64,000 nucleotides of DNA from Aeropyrum sp. (GTDB lineage Archaea > Thermoproteota > Thermoprotei_A > Sulfolobales > Acidilobaceae), in assembly GCA_015521685.1 (NCBI GenBank), contig WANT01000030.1, positions 1 through 64,000 of the forward strand, written 5' to 3'. The notes below the pieces were generated by a model. That model ran no database searches. It was given only the letters and a program-made list of their open reading frames with translations, and was not told where the DNA came from. The translations under genes were made by a program, and so were the position numbers. Shown in pieces: positions 1 to 8,777 of the stretch (position 1 is its first letter; each line of letters begins with the position of its first letter).

Positions 1-2692
1 CGGCCTCCTGTCTGGGCGCCCCCTCCACGCTGAACGCCGCCCTGAGGGCCTCCCTCATGCTAGCCCCCCCCTCCCTAGCCTTGTTTATCGCGTCCACCGC
101 CCTGTACTTCCACTCCGCTGCAACGGTGACAACGAGCCTCCTGCCCCCGCCCAGCAGCTTGATAAGCTCCCTGGCGTCCTCGAGCACGGCCTCCACAACC
201 CCCTCGGCAGCCTCAACTCTTGGGTTTATCTTGGCCTCGTCTGGCTTCGGCCAGGGGGCGGTGGCGGCGAAGCCCTCCCCTCCTATGATCTCCCAGACCT
301 CCTCGGCGGTGTGGGGTGCGAAGGGCGCTATCAGCAGGGTCTGGACCTCTATGAACCTGCGCAGCAGGTCCTCCCTGGGCTCGCCGGCCCTCCTAACGTA
401 CCACCTGTAGTGCTCCTGCAGCTTGTACCAACCCTCGACTAAGGCGGTCTTGTAGTCGGCCCTCTCCATGGCCTCGGTGGCCCTGGCTATTGCTGTGTTG
501 AGCTTGCTCTCGAACCACGCGTCTATCCACCTCTCCTCCCTCCTAGCACTCCGGCCCCAGTTATCCCGGGCGAAGTCAATCCACTGGTTGAGCAGCACGA
601 CCGCGCTGTCGGCCACGCTTGGCTCGAAGTTGGCGTCGTCCAGCCCGGAGTCGGCTCCAGCCAGGACCTCGGCCCACCGGGTGGCGTCGGCGCCCCACCA
701 TTCCAGCGCCTGCCTCAGCAGTATGAAGTTGCCCTTGCTCTTGCTCATCTTCTCCCCCGCGACTAGCACCCAGCCGTTGACGCCTATCCCGCGGGGCCAC
801 TTGTCCTCGGGGAATATGGCTGTGTGGTGGAATATGTAGAAGACTAGGTGGTTCGGTATGAGGTCCTTACCACTTATCCTTAGGTCCACAGGGTACCAGT
901 ACTCGAACTCCCTCCTCATGCTCCTGAGGACCTCGGAGGGTATTCCCGTCTTCCGAGAAAGCTCCTCCGGCTCCCCCATCCCTAGGAAGACGTAGTCGAA
1001 GACCTCGGGCTCCAGGCTCTCAGGCCTTACCCCATACCTCTCAGGGTGCTGGGTGTACTTGGCTATGGTGTAGTAGGCCATGTATATTGTGGAGTCGCTG
1101 AGGCTCTCAACCACCCACTCCCTGTCCCACGGCAGAGGTGTGCCCAGCTCGCCCTTGTGGGTGAAGGCCCAGTCCCTAAGGGCCTCTATGTGGGCCTCGA
1201 AGTCCCTCCTAACATCCTCAGGGTAGAACCTCATTGAGGAGACGGCCTTCCTCGCCAGCTCCTTCCACTCGGGCTTGCTGTATAGCAGGAACCACTGGTC
1301 CTCAACTATCTTTACATGCGTCCTCGCACCGCAGCGGCAGTAAACCTCCTGGGGGAGCGTGTAGACCTTTAGCGCCGCACCCTTCCCAGCCAGCCACTCC
1401 ACCACCTTCTCCTTAGCCTCCTCCACCCTCATCCCCGAGAACTCGCCTGTAACCTCAAGCATCACACCCTCATAATACTCCCTAGAGTACACCTCCCTCG
1501 TGGCCTCATCCAGCTTATCCCTCTCCTCCTGGCTCTCTACGCCCCTCCTCCTGAGCTCCTCCTCAACCAACAGCCCCTCAGCCCCTGGTACGGCTATCAG
1601 CTGGATGGGCCTCAGGCCCTCGACCAGGGCAGGATCTAGGCCGAAGATCTTGAGGGACTCCGGCCTCCTCCTCAGGTCCTCGAGCGCGGCGTAGTCGTAG
1701 GGGGCGTGGGCGGGGACGCTCATAACCACCCCCGTCCCCAGGTCCGGCCTCACGAAGCTGGCGGGGAGCACGGGCACCTCGCGGCCGTCAGCCGGGTTTA
1801 CCACCACCTTGCCTAGAAGGCTCCTGCCCCTAACCCTCTCGACCACCACGGGTCCCAGACCCTGGCCAGCCAGCTCCATAACGCCATACTCCCCTACGAC
1901 CCACCTCTCGCCGCCTACCTCGACTACTAGGTACTCTGCCTCGGGGTGGACCCATATGTTGGTCACGCCGAACACAGTCTCAGGCCTGTAAGTCAGGGCG
2001 GGGAAGACGAGGCCATCCCTAGAACGGAACTTTATGATGACGGCCTCCTGAGGACCTATGCCAGCATACTCGTCTGGCCTATCGTGGTCCCCGACAACCT
2101 TGCCCTCCTTCGGGCACCACACTACCGGGTGCCTCCCCTTCCCCACTAGCCCCTTCTCCCTCAGCTTCAGGTACTGCCACTCAATGAACCTCGAGTAAGC
2201 CGGATTCAGGCTGGTGGTGTAGAACTCCCTCCTCCAGTCAATGCTCATCCCGTACCTCTCCAGGTCCTCGCGCCAAGCCCTTGTGAAGAACCTAACCCAG
2301 TACTCCGGCTCGCGGAACCTGGGTATCTCCTCCTCGGGTATACCCATATCCCTTAGGGTCTTCAGGATCTTGGGGTCCCCCTCCCTCACCCTCAGCGCCG
2401 AGCTCACTATAGGCCCGCCAGTCGCATGCCACCCCTGGGGGAACAGGACGTTGTAGCCCCTCATCCTCTTGTACCGAGCCGTTATGTCTACCCTCAGTAT
2501 CGTGAACGCGCTCCCCAGGTGGGGGTAGGCGTTTACGTAGGGATAGGGGAAGGTGACGAAGAACTTAGGCTTCCCCGGCTGCGGGTCCGCCTCGAAGACA
2601 CGGGCACTCCTCCACCTCTCCTGCCACTTAGCCTCGACAGCCTTCAGCCTCTCAACCAGCCGCCTATCCACCCTAGGGCCTAGGATGCTCAA
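1..2692 (-). CDS. leuS: Leucyl-tRNA synthetase, C-terminus cut by window edge
   Basis: Class I aminoacyl-tRNA synthetase charging tRNA-Leu in the cytoplasm. The minus-strand frame is open from 2692 to base 1, about 897 residues. A Rossmann signature PHLGS lies near residue 45, a long CP1 editing insertion follows, and KMSKSKGN lies near residue 640; the opening around GWHATGGPI is archaeal LeuRS-like. Archaeal LeuRS is about 950 residues, so some 50 residues lie outside the window. The start is TTG at 2692, with in-frame GTG at 2671 as an alternative; neither has a clear Shine-Dalgarno (SD) motif. It is divergent from the aldolase gene at 2803. Confidence 0.93.
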   Translation of the reverse strand, partial: MSILGPRVDRRLVERLKAVEAKWQERWRSARVFEADPQPGKPKFFVTFPYPYVNAYPHLGSAFTILRVDITARYKRMRGYNVLFPQGWHATGGPIVSSALRVREGDPKILKTLRDMGIPEEEIPRFREPEYWVRFFTRAWREDLERYGMSIDWRREFYTTSLNPAYSRFIEWQYLKLREKGLVGKGRHPVVWCPKEGKVVGDHDRPDEYAGIGPQEAVIIKFRSRDGLVFPALTYRPETVFGVTNIWVHPEAEYLVVEVGGERWVVGEYGVMELAGQGLGPVVVERVRGRSLLGKVVVNPADGREVPVLPASFVRPDLGTGVVMSVPAHAPYDYAALEDLRRRPESLKIFGLDPALVEGLRPIQLIAVPGAEGLLVEEELRRRGVESQEERDKLDEATREVYSREYYEGVMLEVTGEFSGMRVEEAKEKVVEWLAGKGAALKVYTLPQEVYCRCGARTHVKIVEDQWFLLYSKPEWKELARKAVSSMRFYPEDVRRDFEAHIEALRDWAFTHKGELGTPLPWDREWVVESLSDSTIYMAYYTIAKYTQHPERYGVRPESLEPEVFDYVFLGMGEPEELSRKTGIPSEVLRSMRREFEYWYPVDLRISGKDLIPNHLVFYIFHHTAIFPEDKWPRGIGVNGWVLVAGEKMSKSKGNFILLRQALEWWGADATRWAEVLAGADSGLDDANFEPSVADSAVVLLNQWIDFARDNWGRSARREERWIDAWFESKLNTAIARATEAMERADYKTALVEGWYKLQEHYRWYVRRAGEPREDLLRRFIEVQTLLIAPFAPHTAEEVWEIIGGEGFAATAPWPKPDEAKINPRVEAAEGVVEAVLEDARELIKLLGGGRRLVVTVAAEWKYRAVDAINKAREGGASMREALRAAFSVEGAPRQEA

Positions 2693-2802
2693 TCCTGAAA
2701 CCCCAAGCCTCCAAGGGTGGGAGGAACAGGGATTTAACCTGTACCAGCCCGGAGGGCTGTGGGATGGCCTGGCGTATTGTTCTGGGGCCTTGAGGCGATT
2801 AA

Positions 2803-3762
2803 GTGTCCGGCCACAACACCAAGCCATATACGTGGAGGCTGGTTGCCTTGCCAGGCCCTCAGGTAGTAGTTGCTATGGTAACCCCATTCTCAAACGGCGG
2901 GATAGACAGGGGTGCTGTGTCCTGGCTCGCGTCTAGGCTCAGCGAGTCAGGCGTGACGGGGGTCTTCGTCCCCGGCACTACGGGGGAGTGGCCCCTCCTC
3001 ACGCCAGAGGAGAGGGCTGAGGCGTTCTTCTCTGTGGCCTCGAGCGCTATAGGAGGCCTCAGGCTGATAGCTGGTGTCTCCTCGCTCAGGCCCGAGGAGT
3101 CTTACAGGCTGGCGGAGGAGGCGGCGTCCCACGGTGCCCATGCTGTTATGGCTACGCCGCCATTCTACTACCGCCCCACACCTAGCTTCCTCGCTGAGTT
3201 CTACCGGGGGCTGAAGAGGGCTTCTGGAGGCCTGCCGACTATGATGTACCTCATACCCTCAAACCTAGGCTTCACCCTCGAGGTAAGCGTAGTGGAGAGC
3301 CTAGTGGCCGCCGGGGTGGTTGACGGGATAAAGGCTACTGTCTACGACTACTCCTACATCCTGGGCCTGGCCAGCGTGAAGGACCGCCACCCCGAGTTCG
3401 AGGTCCTCGCCGGAGGCCTCGAGATGCTCGCCCCCACACTACTAGCCGGGGGCGACGGGGCTGTGGACGCCTTCGCCAACGTACTCCCAGGACTGGCAGT
3501 CTCAATAGTGGAAGCCATTGAGGAGGGAGAGCTTGCTAGGCTGGGGGAGCTCCAAAGGAGGGCGAGGAGGCTAGCAGGACTGTTCAGAGGCTACCAGACG
3601 CCCCCAGCCCTCAAAGCACTGTTATCCAGGCTTGGAGCCCCAGTCAAACCAGAGTCCAGGGAGCCCCTCGAGTCTCTAGGTGAGAGGGACGCTGAAACCC
3701 TAGTAAAGGCGGTGTGCGAGGGCTATAGTGAGTTCCTGCTCCCGGGGCTCAGGTGCCCCTGA
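2803..3762 (+). CDS. Dihydrodipicolinate synthase / 2-keto-3-deoxygluconate aldolase family
   Basis: Class I (Schiff-base) TIM-barrel aldolase of the DapA/NanA/KDG-aldolase superfamily, 319 residues. Visible family signatures: GTTGEWPLLT (pyruvate carboxylate loop, about residues 57-66), the YLIP catalytic tyrosine region (about 147), and DGIKATVYD carrying the Schiff-base lysine (about 175). A GGDGAV motif follows. The GTG start gives a short N-terminal tail before VVVAMVTPF, the usual first strand. The substrate cannot be told from sequence: lysine synthesis and sugar-acid cleavage (branched Entner-Doudoroff) are both possible. It is a single gene, divergent from leuS and convergent with the VWA gene. 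Confidence 0.85.
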   Translation: MSGHNTKPYTWRLVALPGPQVVVAMVTPFSNGGIDRGAVSWLASRLSESGVTGVFVPGTTGEWPLLTPEERAEAFFSVASSAIGGLRLIAGVSSLRPEESYRLAEEAASHGAHAVMATPPFYYRPTPSFLAEFYRGLKRASGGLPTMMYLIPSNLGFTLEVSVVESLVAAGVVDGIKATVYDYSYILGLASVKDRHPEFEVLAGGLEMLAPTLLAGGDGAVDAFANVLPGLAVSIVEAIEEGELARLGELQRRARRLAGLFRGYQTPPALKALLSRLGAPVKPESREPLESLGERDAETLVKAVCEGYSEFLLPGLRCP

Positions 3763-3780
3763 GTAGCTGGGTTTGGCGAG

Positions 3781-5169
3781 CTAGTCGAAGTCTATAACCC
3801 TGACGGCCTCCTTGTTCTCAAGCTTCCTCACACTCATATACCTATAGCTAACCCTCTTGAGGTAGGGGTTGTGGCCCTGCACCACCACCGTGTGCAGCCT
3901 CGCCCCAGCCCGCTTCAGGCTCTGCTCTACAACGTCGCTGTTGAGCCTGTCCTCGCCGTCAGTTATCAACACGATGTCGCTGACCTTCTCCTCGCCCCTC
4001 GGAGACTTTACTATGTCCTCTGCCGCCGTCCTTATGGCAGCAGTGATATCGGTCCCGCCCCCAGCCTTCACAGCCGCAAGGTACTTAACCAGTTCTAGGA
4101 ACTCCTTCGGCTTGCTGCTCGGCCTTAGGTGTATGGCGGGGTAGGTTATGCTGTCGAAGAACCTAGCCGAGAACCTCCTGTTCTCGCTGAGGCTCCTCTT
4201 GAAGAGGGCTACCGCGACAGCCCTAGCCCAGTCTATCTTAGCCCCCACCATGCTCCCGCTCTTATCTAGGAGGACGTAGATGGGGCCCATGGCCGAGTCT
4301 AGCACCTTCCTGTAGAGGAGGAGCTTCGAGCTGCTGTAGCTGGCCCAGAAATACTCGTCGGGGAGCACTAGCTGGCTGTAGTGGAGCCTCTCCAAGTCGC
4401 TTCCGTACTCCAGCCCCTCCATCCACCCCTTAGGGCTCCTAGACTCCCTCCTCGACCTCTTCCTAATTATTTCCTTAATCCCCTGGACATTCTCGAGGAT
4501 CCTGGACACGTCCGTCTCCCTAGCGATCCTTAGTATCAGGTCGAAGTTCTCGTCGAACGCCAGCACGCTAGTGTCCCCGGCACCCATCATGCTTAGGAGT
4601 TGCTTCAGGTTCTTGGCTGCAGAGGCGTCCTTCTCAGCAGTCTCCAGAGCCTTCTCAACAGCCTCACCCAGCTTCTCCTCGTCCATCCCCGACTGCGACT
4701 CTCCAGACTCGCCGCTCTCTCCCCTCCCCTCCCTCCTGTCACCCTCCTCGCCGCTCCTCCCACTGTTGGATCTCTGCATCCTAGACAGCATCCTCGCTAG
4801 CCTCTCCACGAAGCTCGCAGCGGCCACCACGCTGGTGAGGCTGTCTGCAGTGGTGTACGGCTTGGCCCTCCATAGGTTGGGGCTCATCAACAGCTTCTCC
4901 AGAACCTTGGCCCTGAAGACCGCTGCCTCGTCTGTGGGGTCGAGGTCCTGGAGGGCCTCATCGTCCATCCTGGGGACGGGGTAGAAGAACGAGTAGAACA
5001 CGTCGACCGCCATCTCTGGGGATATTATCTCGGGCACCTGGCCTAGCGAGAGCTTCTGGGCGGTCGATATTATCTTTGACCCCCTGTAGAGCTTGACCTC
5101 GTCTACGAGCCCCACTCCCTTAATGAGACTCCTCTTCTCCTCCTCGCCGCCCCTCTCCCGTTCACCCAT
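3781..5169 (-). CDS. VWA-domain protein, partner of MoxR ATPase
   Basis: A protein of about 462 residues with a C-terminal von Willebrand A domain. The MIDAS motif DKSGSM lies near residue 303 and GGGTDIT near 375; these bind a divalent cation. A low-complexity Ser/Gly/Glu linker occupies roughly residues 130-165. The ATG at 5169 is preferred to the GTG at 5181 because GAGG lies six bases before it. It is co-directional with and 44 bases behind the MoxR-type ATPase, the usual pairing in which MoxR and VWA proteins act together as a chaperone-like activation system for metal or cofactor enzymes. No client enzyme is adjacent here. Cytoplasmic; no signal peptide. Confidence 0.85.
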   Translation of the reverse strand: MGERERGGEEEKRSLIKGVGLVDEVKLYRGSKIISTAQKLSLGQVPEIISPEMAVDVFYSFFYPVPRMDDEALQDLDPTDEAAVFRAKVLEKLLMSPNLWRAKPYTTADSLTSVVAAASFVERLARMLSRMQRSNSGRSGEEGDRREGRGESGESGESQSGMDEEKLGEAVEKALETAEKDASAAKNLKQLLSMMGAGDTSVLAFDENFDLILRIARETDVSRILENVQGIKEIIRKRSRRESRSPKGWMEGLEYGSDLERLHYSQLVLPDEYFWASYSSSKLLLYRKVLDSAMGPIYVLLDKSGSMVGAKIDWARAVAVALFKRSLSENRRFSARFFDSITYPAIHLRPSSKPKEFLELVKYLAAVKAGGGTDITAAIRTAAEDIVKSPRGEEKVSDIVLITDGEDRLNSDVVEQSLKRAGARLHTVVVQGHNPYLKRVSYRYMSVRKLENKEAVRVIDFD

Positions 5170-5213
5170 CCAGGACCTCACCCCCGCGAGTGGCTCCCGA
5201 GACGCTATGCCCC

Positions 5214-6359
5214 CTACATGTTGAGCTTCGCCATGATCTCCTCGACTAGTATGTCTATCGTCATTATTATCTCGTCAGCTAGCCTCTGAACCTCGGGATC
5301 GTCTATGTCCTTAACTAGGTGTGCCACCCTGTTCCTGGCTGCCTTAAGGTTCCTGAAGTAGTCGGTCAGCCTGGGGTCGAAGCTCTGCATCCTCTCTATA
5401 ACCTCCTGCGCAGCCTCAATGTTCTTCCTTATCTCCTCCAGCTCCCTAACAACCCTATCCTTGGTCTTCAGCTCCTCCATCAGGATTATGTTTATCTTGT
5501 CGAAGTCCTCAGGATCCCTCGGGACGGTGAACTTGAGAACTATCAAGTCCGTCTCCTCAGCAGCCCTCCTCCCGTTGAGGAGTGCGTGGGCCGCGATAGC
5601 CTTCAGTATCTTCCCCTTCCTCCTGTCGGTGACGTGCATGCCCTTCTCCTCCAGCATGACGAAGAGCCTCATGAGGCTGGGCTTCACTGGTGTGACGTCC
5701 ACGCTCAGTAGGTGCTTGTGTATCTCCTCCAGCTCCCTCATCCCCATCACGGGCTTGGCCGCCAGGTACTCGCCCTTCTCTATCCTCCACGCAGCGTCTA
5801 GAAGCTTGTCCCAATAGTCCTGGTCTAGGGGCCTGACGTAATCCCTGAAGACGAACCTGTCGTAGAGGGCCTCAAGCTCTGGCTCCTCAGGCACCCTGTT
5901 GCTAGCCCCTATAACGCTCCATATCGGCACGTTGATCTCGGTGTACCCATCGTAGATTATGCGCTCCTGCATTAGGCTTAGCAGGGTGTTGAGGACGGCG
6001 CTGTTCGCGTTGAATATCTCGTCGAGGAAGGCTATCTCAGCCTCAGGAAGCTTGCCCCTAGTAATCCTCACGTACTTGCCCTCCTTGAGAGCCCTCAGGT
6101 CTAGGGGGCCGAAGAGCTCGCTGGGCTCGGTATACCTGGTGAGGAGATACTTGAAGAACCTGGCGTTCAGCAGCTCTGCCGCCCTCCTAGCCAGAGCGCT
6201 CTTCGCTGTCCCAGGCTCGCCTATCATGAGTGCGTGCTCCCCGCTTATCAGGGCTAGAGTTAGCATTAGCGCCTGCTCCTGCCTGCCCACGAAAGGCTCC
6301 TGAAGGCTCTCCAGGAACCTCCTGGCCAGCTTAGACGCGGAGCTAAAATCCATACTCAT
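5214..6359 (-). CDS. MoxR-family AAA+ ATPase
   Basis: AAA+ ATPase of 381 residues. Walker A GEPGTAKSA lies near residues 46-54, and Walker B FLDEIF near 109 followed by NANSAVLNTLLSLMQER, the MoxR/RavA hallmark. A helical C-terminus rich in charged residues (about 290-380) probably forms a coiled coil. It is the promoter-proximal gene of a two-gene operon with the VWA protein at 3781-5169. MoxR ATPases remodel or activate partner enzymes using ATP; the partner is not evident from context. Two in-frame ATGs (6359, 6353) are equally good starts. Confidence 0.9.
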   Translation of the reverse strand: MSMDFSSASKLARRFLESLQEPFVGRQEQALMLTLALISGEHALMIGEPGTAKSALARRAAELLNARFFKYLLTRYTEPSELFGPLDLRALKEGKYVRITRGKLPEAEIAFLDEIFNANSAVLNTLLSLMQERIIYDGYTEINVPIWSVIGASNRVPEEPELEALYDRFVFRDYVRPLDQDYWDKLLDAAWRIEKGEYLAAKPVMGMRELEEIHKHLLSVDVTPVKPSLMRLFVMLEEKGMHVTDRRKGKILKAIAAHALLNGRRAAEETDLIVLKFTVPRDPEDFDKINIILMEELKTKDRVVRELEEIRKNIEAAQEVIERMQSFDPRLTDYFRNLKAARNRVAHLVKDIDDPEVQRLADEIIMTIDILVEEIMAKLNM

Positions 6360-6520
6360 CTAAACCCCACACCTAGAGAGATCGGTTGCCGACACTTTAA
6401 TCCGGGATACCCCCACACTACTTAACTAACCCCAGAAGCCATTATTTAAAGTATTAGCGGCGCCACTGGCATCCAGCAACGAGGAGCTTCAGCCAGAGAA
6501 TCCAGCGGAGGCTGGTACCA

Positions 6521-6530
6521 CTATTTAACG
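6521..6530 (+). promoter_or_regulatory. TATA box of cdd
   Basis: The segment CTATTTAACG is a good archaeal TATA element. About 26 bases downstream puts transcription start near 6549-6552, giving a leader of about 30 bases before the TTG at 6583. A second, weaker TATTTAAAG lies at 6443-6452. Confidence 0.5.
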
Positions 6531-6582
6531 TTCGGAAGACTTCATTCCTAACAGGGCTGTGTAGTCCAGAGGTCAAGCCGCT

Positions 6583-7002
6583 TTGGGTGGGATTGGGGAG
6601 GTTGAGGACCTCAGGGAGGAGGCTATCAAAGCCTCCGCTAGGGCCTACGCTCCCTACTCTCGATTTAGGGTTGGGGCGTGTGTTCTCACCTCTCGGGGGA
6701 AGATATACTCGGCCGCGAACGTTGAGAACTCGAGCTACGGACTCACTATATGCGCTGAGAGGGCTGCGGTTTTTAAGGCGGTCTCAGAGGAGGGACCCCA
6801 GATTGAGGTTAAAGCCGTCTACATCTACGCCGCAGACAGCATGGAGCCTGTGCCGCCCTGCGGGGCGTGCCTCCAGGTCCTAGCAGAGTTCGCGGGCGGC
6901 GACGTGGACGTCTATCTAGAGTCGGGAGATGGTAAGATTGAAGCCTACAAGCTATCACAACTACTACCAAAGGCTTTCAGGCTTCGAGCTGGAGGAGGCT
7001 AG
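6583..7002 (+). CDS. cdd: Cytidine deaminase
   Basis: Zinc-dependent homotetrameric-type cytidine deaminase, 139 residues, converting cytidine or deoxycytidine to uridine forms in pyrimidine salvage. It shows YSRFRVGAC (about 24-32), the catalytic CAERAA with zinc Cys and proton-shuttle Glu (about 57-62), and PPCGAC with the two other zinc cysteines (about 91-96). The length matches the short CDA family. The TTG start is the only good start near the conserved N-terminus; AGGT lies nine bases upstream. Its leader contains a tRNA-5'-half-like stretch (see findings). Followed after about 20 bases by a membrane-protein pair. Confidence 0.93.
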   Translation: MGGIGEVEDLREEAIKASARAYAPYSRFRVGACVLTSRGKIYSAANVENSSYGLTICAERAAVFKAVSEEGPQIEVKAVYIYAADSMEPVPPCGACLQVLAEFAGGDVDVYLESGDGKIEAYKLSQLLPKAFRLRAGGG

Positions 7003-7022
7003 AGAGCCCGGGGTGTCGAGGG

Positions 7023-7694
7023 TTGTCTATACGTGACGCGAGAGCGCCGCTATACAAGGCCCTCAACATTGCATATAGGAGGATGCAGTCGGAAGAGGAC
7101 TGGAAGATAGTGTGGAGCGTTATGGAGGAAGTTGCGAAGAGGGTTGAGCGGCTCTACGAGCTCACGGCCAGACTATCCCTACCCAGGCCGGAGTGGCTAT
7201 CTCCAAAAACTAGAGCCGTGCTCGAGCGTGTTGAGGAGGGTGATGCCCCCTCATCCCTGAGGATCCTGTCCTCGATCTCCGAGGAGATGGTGCCAGCCGG
7301 GCTCGTGGGGGAGTATGCTCACAACACTAGCACGGCCTCAAGGCTAGTGGCATCACTCTTCTCCCTGCTGGCAGCCGCCTACATAGCTATAGCGGGAGTC
7401 CAGGTGGAATCCCTACCCATAGTAGCCACTATACTAGTCATGGCGGTGTTCAGCCTAGCCAGCCTCCTGACATCCCTAAACTACTACTCCTTATACATGC
7501 TAGCCGTCACGATAGGAGCCAGCCTCTCAATTGTGACAGCCTATAGAGGGGCTGTAACCCCCGACGCGGCACTAATGGCTGGGGCTTCAGCCGTTCTCGG
7601 GGCCTCTGCCGTAGCTTACAGCTCGTACGCTAGGAGGAGGTTCTACAGGGCTCTGAGGAGGCTCGAGGCTAGCCTGGCAGGGGTCCACCGGTGA
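7023..7694 (+). CDS. Unrecognised membrane protein, about 4 TM helices
   Basis: 223 residues, no family recognised. The first 100 residues are charged and helical, and from about 100 to 200 there are four closely spaced hydrophobic helices. A basic tail ends the protein. The TTG start follows the cdd stop by about 20 bases. Its stop overlaps the start of the next gene by four bases (GTGA), so the two membrane proteins are translationally coupled. Function cannot be stated; co-expression with cytidine deaminase is possible but may be incidental. Confidence 0.7.
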   Translation: MSIRDARAPLYKALNIAYRRMQSEEDWKIVWSVMEEVAKRVERLYELTARLSLPRPEWLSPKTRAVLERVEEGDAPSSLRILSSISEEMVPAGLVGEYAHNTSTASRLVASLFSLLAAAYIAIAGVQVESLPIVATILVMAVFSLASLLTSLNYYSLYMLAVTIGASLSIVTAYRGAVTPDAALMAGASAVLGASAVAYSSYARRRFYRALRRLEASLAGVHR

Positions 7695-8212
7695 CCGCCT
7701 CAATAGAGGGCATTATATCGCTAGTCCAGAGTGTGGGAGGGGAGCGTCTCGCTGTACTAACCGCATCGCTACTCCCAGCTGTCGAGCCAAGATACGCATA
7801 TATACTGGGAGTCGCTCTAGGCCTGGGCAGACTAGAGAGCCTGGCCCTCTCGACTCTAGGGCTCATCCTCCTCACAGCGGGGGCCTACATGGCTGTCGAG
7901 GTAGGCGACTCGATAATGGCCCGCGCCTGCTCGAGGTGGAGCTCGAGGGCTAACCCGGCTTGCATCTACGAGCACGTCAAGAGGGCGAGCGGCAGAAGGG
8001 CTAAAAGCTATGTCGACAGATATGGGTGGATAGGTCTAGCCTTATTCATAGCGATCCCCTTCCCAGCCACAGGCATATACAGCGGAGCTCTGGCAGCAGC
8101 CCTTCTCGGTGTGAGGGGCTGGAGGCTAATAGCTAGCCTCATTGTGGGGGGCTCCGCGAGCCTCGCGATAGTAGCTCTTGCAGAGGGAGGTGCGACCACA
8201 GTAGTCACATAA
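7691..8212 (+). CDS. Small multidrug export-like membrane protein (Sm_multidrug_ex family)
   Basis: 173 residues with about four to five membrane segments (roughly 15-45, 50-75, 115-140, 145-170). The pattern LLPAVEPRYAYILGVALG near the N-terminus and the RYGWIGLALFIAIPFPATGIYSGA block near residue 115 are typical of the COG2426/Sm_multidrug_ex family. Those proteins carry a drug-export name, but their function is not established. The GTG start overlaps the upstream gene by four bases, indicating translational coupling. Confidence 0.75.
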   Translation: MTASIEGIISLVQSVGGERLAVLTASLLPAVEPRYAYILGVALGLGRLESLALSTLGLILLTAGAYMAVEVGDSIMARACSRWSSRANPACIYEHVKRASGRRAKSYVDRYGWIGLALFIAIPFPATGIYSGALAAALLGVRGWRLIASLIVGGSASLAIVALAEGGATTVVT

Positions 8213-8339
8213 CTAGCGAGGACCTCAAGGAATACGAGAATGTAAAGGTAAAGGTAATTGATATACAGGGAGGAAAAAAGAGAGCTGCGTCTTGTGCGCC
8301 AGCCAGTGGCAGGCCAGCCTATCTTATTGATGTCCTCGT

Positions 8340-8762
8340 CTACTGGCTTCTGGCGCACTTCACGCTTGCTAGCATGAGTCTCATCATGGCGGCCATCTCG
8401 GGGCTTGTCATAGCCCTCATGAGGTCCCTTATTCCCATGCCTTTCTCAGTTTTGGCGGCCTCCTCGAGGGCCTTGTTCATGCACACTGGCATCTTCTCAG
8501 CAGCCTTCACTAGGAGGGACTGGTCTATCTGGGAGAGCATGTATCCTAGCATCATCATGTTCCCCACCATCTTCATAACCTCGGGTCTCGCCATGGCGTT
8601 AAAGATCTCATCGCCCATCTCAGCAAGCTGTAGCATGAAGTCTAGGAGCCCCGACTTCTTCATAGCGGCCAGCAGCTCTATAGCGGTTGATATAGCCTCG
8701 TAGTTCTCCTCCAGGAGCTCCACGAGCTTTATGATCTTCTCCTCCTGATGATGATGCTCCAC
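8340..8762 (-). CDS. DUF1641 protein, partner of SQR-like flavoprotein
   Basis: 140 residues, helical and methionine-rich, starting with a His-His-His stretch. The pattern of leucine- and alanine-rich helices with a late MAAMMRLMLASVKCARS matches DUF1641 proteins, which are regularly encoded beside sulfide:quinone-oxidoreductase-like or formate-dehydrogenase-like redox enzymes. Here it lies 15 bases behind the SQR-like gene. No membrane helix is convincing. Role probably accessory to the oxidoreductase; not experimentally defined as far as I know. Confidence 0.8.
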   Translation of the reverse strand: MEHHHQEEKIIKLVELLEENYEAISTAIELLAAMKKSGLLDFMLQLAEMGDEIFNAMARPEVMKMVGNMMMLGYMLSQIDQSLLVKAAEKMPVCMNKALEEAAKTEKGMGIRDLMRAMTSPEMAAMMRLMLASVKCARSQ

Positions 8763-8777
8763 ACCACACCACCCCCT

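Noticed and set aside
2033-2056. ATGATGA followed by CCTGA, C/D box-like
   Set aside because: Boxes are only about 8 bases apart and inside leuS coding sequence; no room for a guide.
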